Below, one piece after another: positions 62,001 to 64,000 of a stretch of 64,000 bases of DNA. Below the pieces are notes generated by a model that saw only the letters and a list, made by a program, of their open reading frames with translations, was not told where the DNA came from and made no database searches. The translations under genes and the position numbers were made by a program. The number at the start of each line of letters is the position of its first letter. Within the stretch, counting starts at the first letter, position 1. The DNA is from Apostichopus japonicus (taxonomy: Eukaryota > Echinodermata > Holothuroidea > Aspidochirotida > Stichopodidae), in NCBI RefSeq assembly GCF_037975245.1, contig NC_092568.1, positions 3,751,001 to 3,815,000 of the forward strand, read 5' to 3'.

Positions 62001-63997
62001 GTCAGTACCTTCTCCTTTCTCAGAATGAAAGTTGTAGCCAAATCCCAAAATGTGAAATTATTATTGGAATTTTTCAGTAATTATTGCTGAGTTACAAACA
62101 GTCATTGAAATCAGCAATAGATGCTTATCGAATATCAATTCTGTTGAATTTAAAATGCTTTTATAGGACGTCAGTAGAAAGCGCCAGGGTCTTGGTTCCG
62201 TCGTTGCCCAGGTGATACATCACGATGTTGAGGAGGAGAGTAGCGACGAAGACGTGTCTGCTGCTAAAAAAGTTGCTAGCAGTGTAAGAGCCACTAGGAG
62301 GTACGTCAGTCAGATATACGATGCATCTTTGTGCAGAAATAAAACAAATGTATTTATACATCTCCTCCCTCTCCCCCTTCCCCTTGAAACGTCTGCCCCT
62401 GCTCAGCTGTTTGCATTTGGTAGCAGATTTTCCATCAAGTTTTCCAAACTTTACTGTACTGTATTGTGTCTCTGTCTCCAGTTAGTTATGTGAAACCCTA
62501 AGCTCAAAGACTGCGATTAAAATGTTTGCCGAGACCCAGTTCCACCCAAATCGTGTCTCTCATTGCTTTTCCTTTTCAACATTAAAAATTGATATTTTTT
62601 TGTTTCTTGAACAAAGAGAGATGGTATAGATTGGTAGATGATTTGACCAGATTTGCCAGATTTGATAAATCATCAACATAGCACACACCCTGAATAGTAT
62701 ATTTTGTACTCACTGTAGGGCTGATGTCAGCAATGTAACTATTAATGCCAATTTGTGGGATAATTTTTCCCTTTTTTATTTCAAATCGTCTTGACTTTCA
62801 AAACTTTTTGGAAAACTGTAATAATGGCCATAATCACTCCGTCATATGATAGTAAATTTAGTGATTGTGAATGAACCTTATTTAATTATTGGTATAAGAA
62901 TGATAAAGTGAAGTAAAAGATGAAAAAAAAAAATAGCAACAGTTTTTGTATACTTGCAATCTTCTTGCTTTTAATGCTATCATCCTTAATGATAATTTGT
63001 TTAAACAAAATTGTAAAATGTTAGTAAAAATTTAGCATACTAGCACTTGATGAGTTGAAATACCACCAATATGCTTTCCTTGATTAGCCTTCATAAATGA
63101 AAATTTATAATATCTAGCTGTATTGGTGATTGTTTTAATTGTTTTTTTTTTACTCTTTACCACCTAGGCCCACCCTCCCCAAGAGTCGTCAGGCAAATAC
63201 TTCCCTTCTCAAGAGGGCAGTGTCAGAAGCCACAGCATCGACGAGTTCCGGCATTGAGAAGCAAGTCAGCCCTCGGATAACTCCTCAACCCCCCGGGCCG
63301 CCTCCTAGCAAGATAAACAGGTATATATATTGTGTGCTTAAATTAATGGAAAGGCCAATATCTATATTCGAAGAAAACAGGTTGAAAGCAGCTGAAAATG
63401 TCTTTAACACATAGTGCCTCCCTCCAGGACATATACATGAATTTCACTACCAACTCAACTCTATATTGTTGATATGTTGCATAATTGGTTTATATCCAAC
63501 AGGTGTGTCATACCTTTCTTATTATAACAGGGATCTCAAGGACAATCCACCACCAGCCGAGTACTGTTCATGCAGTTAAATACCTGAGAACTGATCTCCC
63601 AATTCAGTAAAGATGAAATAATTTTTTTCTTGAGATATGATAGTATCCTGCTTTTTCTATTATCAGAACAAACGTTCAGGCTGTTAAACCAGCCATTGTC
63701 AGGGAGATAACTCAGAGGGTTGCCACATCGAGCGGAAGAATATCATCCTCCTCGGCCGGTGACCAAGGCATCCAGTCACGCTCCCTGCAGCGGGAATTTC
63801 TCGACAGGGACTTTGACTCGCAAACTTTCCAGACAGTCGAGAACCAAGCTGAAGGCGATGTAGATGGTAACGAAGGTGAACATGAGGAACAGGAATTGGT
63901 AGAGGTCGTCCCAGTGCAAGGACAAAAGGGAGTCTTTGTTTACAAGAACGTAGTAGCTGTGGTAGGCAGTAGCCGGAGAACTGTCGATGAAGCCCAG
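56070..63997 (+). CDS. ZC3H14: ZC3H14 (Nab2/MSUT2 family poly(A)-binding protein), 5' part
   Basis: Exons: 56070-56108, 57609-57651, 58099-58213, 58806-58972, 59891-60324, 62167-62300, 63168-63320, 63667-63997 (the donor CAG|gta is cut by the window end). Phases agree throughout, giving 472 codons. The start MMNSGKAIRQKIRDAIKAKL and the following DELPDYIMVMLANKRS and MTQDLDLFLNNN motifs form the N-terminal PWI-like fold of ZC3H14/Nab2 (residues 1 to about 75). A Lys-rich nuclear-localisation-like run (SEKKKKKKDKSSKHK) follows, then Ser-rich and acidic disordered sequence. The LPKSRQANTSLLKRAVSEA block matches the vertebrate protein. Known: ZC3H14 controls poly(A) tail length and nuclear RNA export and processing. 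The five CCCH fingers are expected beyond position 64000. Confidence 0.92.
58099..58213 (+). CDS. ZC3H14: ZC3H14 PWI-like domain core exon
   Basis: This exon enters as G|AT and exits in phase 2 at TTG|gtgagt. It encodes DDELPDYIMVMLANKRSEAQ and the helix MTQDLDLFLNNN. The W that follows (FTSW) is shared across the splice with 58806. This is the most conserved part of the N-terminal domain, which in Nab2 contacts the nuclear-pore protein Mlp1 and other export factors. Confidence 0.95.
60338..61143. repeat. Direct tandem duplication of about 390-410 bases in a ZC3H14 intron
   Basis: Unit 1 (60338-60728) and unit 2 (60729-61143) both run from ACTTGTTTTCCCTCA, CTTTCTGCTAATATTAACAT and GCAAAAACGGGG through CACATCGA and TTTTGAATCCAACTGTGGTA to AAATTAAGTTGGCTA. 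Divergence of several per cent suggests an older event. The first copy starts 13 bases after the donor of exon 59891-60324. Confidence 0.88.
63667..63997 (+). CDS. ZC3H14: ZC3H14 last visible exon
   Basis: This exon enters after ctattatcag in phase 2 and runs open to CAG|gta at 63998, so it probably ends there. It holds a basic and Ser-rich stretch, a mixed acidic stretch (around EGDVDGNEGEHEEQELVEV) and VFVYKNVVAVVGSSRR. It is a linker ahead of the zinc fingers and has no recognised domain. Confidence 0.8.
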
Positions 63998-64000
63998 GTA

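Overview
This is a piece of an animal nuclear genome. It is AT-rich and intron-rich with GT-AG introns, and it carries three protein-coding genes with clear metazoan orthologues among many minisatellites and short transposon remnants. The gene set and repeat style (tRNA-derived SINE fragments, hAT-like and other non-autonomous DNA transposons) fit a marine invertebrate deuterostome. An echinoderm, perhaps a sea cucumber, is my best guess, but the sequence does not prove it.

Layout. (1) 561-33178, + strand: ZFYVE26 (spastizin/FYVE-CENT), lacking its 5' end. I resolve 35 in-frame exons that encode the last about 2767 residues and the stop codon. They include a DUF547-like block (8.7-13.1 kb), a FYVE zinc finger (22.4-23.8 kb) and the conserved helical C-terminal region (24.1-33.2 kb). 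(2) 33179-39007: the gap between two convergent genes, with candidate 3' UTRs and simple repeats. (3) 53160-39008, - strand: GTPBP2, complete, 12 coding exons, 565 residues, including a 27-base microexon. (4) 53161-56069: the head-to-head intergenic region, with a palindromic transposon and tRNA-derived SINE pieces. (5) 56070-63997, + strand: the 5' part of ZC3H14 (Nab2/MSUT2 family), 8 exons and 472 codons; the CCCH zinc fingers lie beyond the window.

The three genes do not form a pathway. ZFYVE26 acts in PI3P-dependent endolysosome and autophagy work, GTPBP2 is a translational-type GTPase linked to stalled-ribosome rescue, and ZC3H14 binds poly(A) RNA. All exon joins were checked by hand for phase. 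Exon positions are therefore well supported, but expression, UTRs and alternative isoforms are not.

The most notable observations are: a DUF547-like domain inside ZFYVE26; a tandem array that copies the 3' end of a ZFYVE26 coding exon together with its splice donor six more times; a 2.5-kb element with terminal inverted repeats and clustered internal motifs that ends 20 bases from a GTPBP2 splice acceptor and may supply its branch point; an hAT-like element with an 8-base target duplication close to another acceptor; and two frame-preserving candidate cassette exons.
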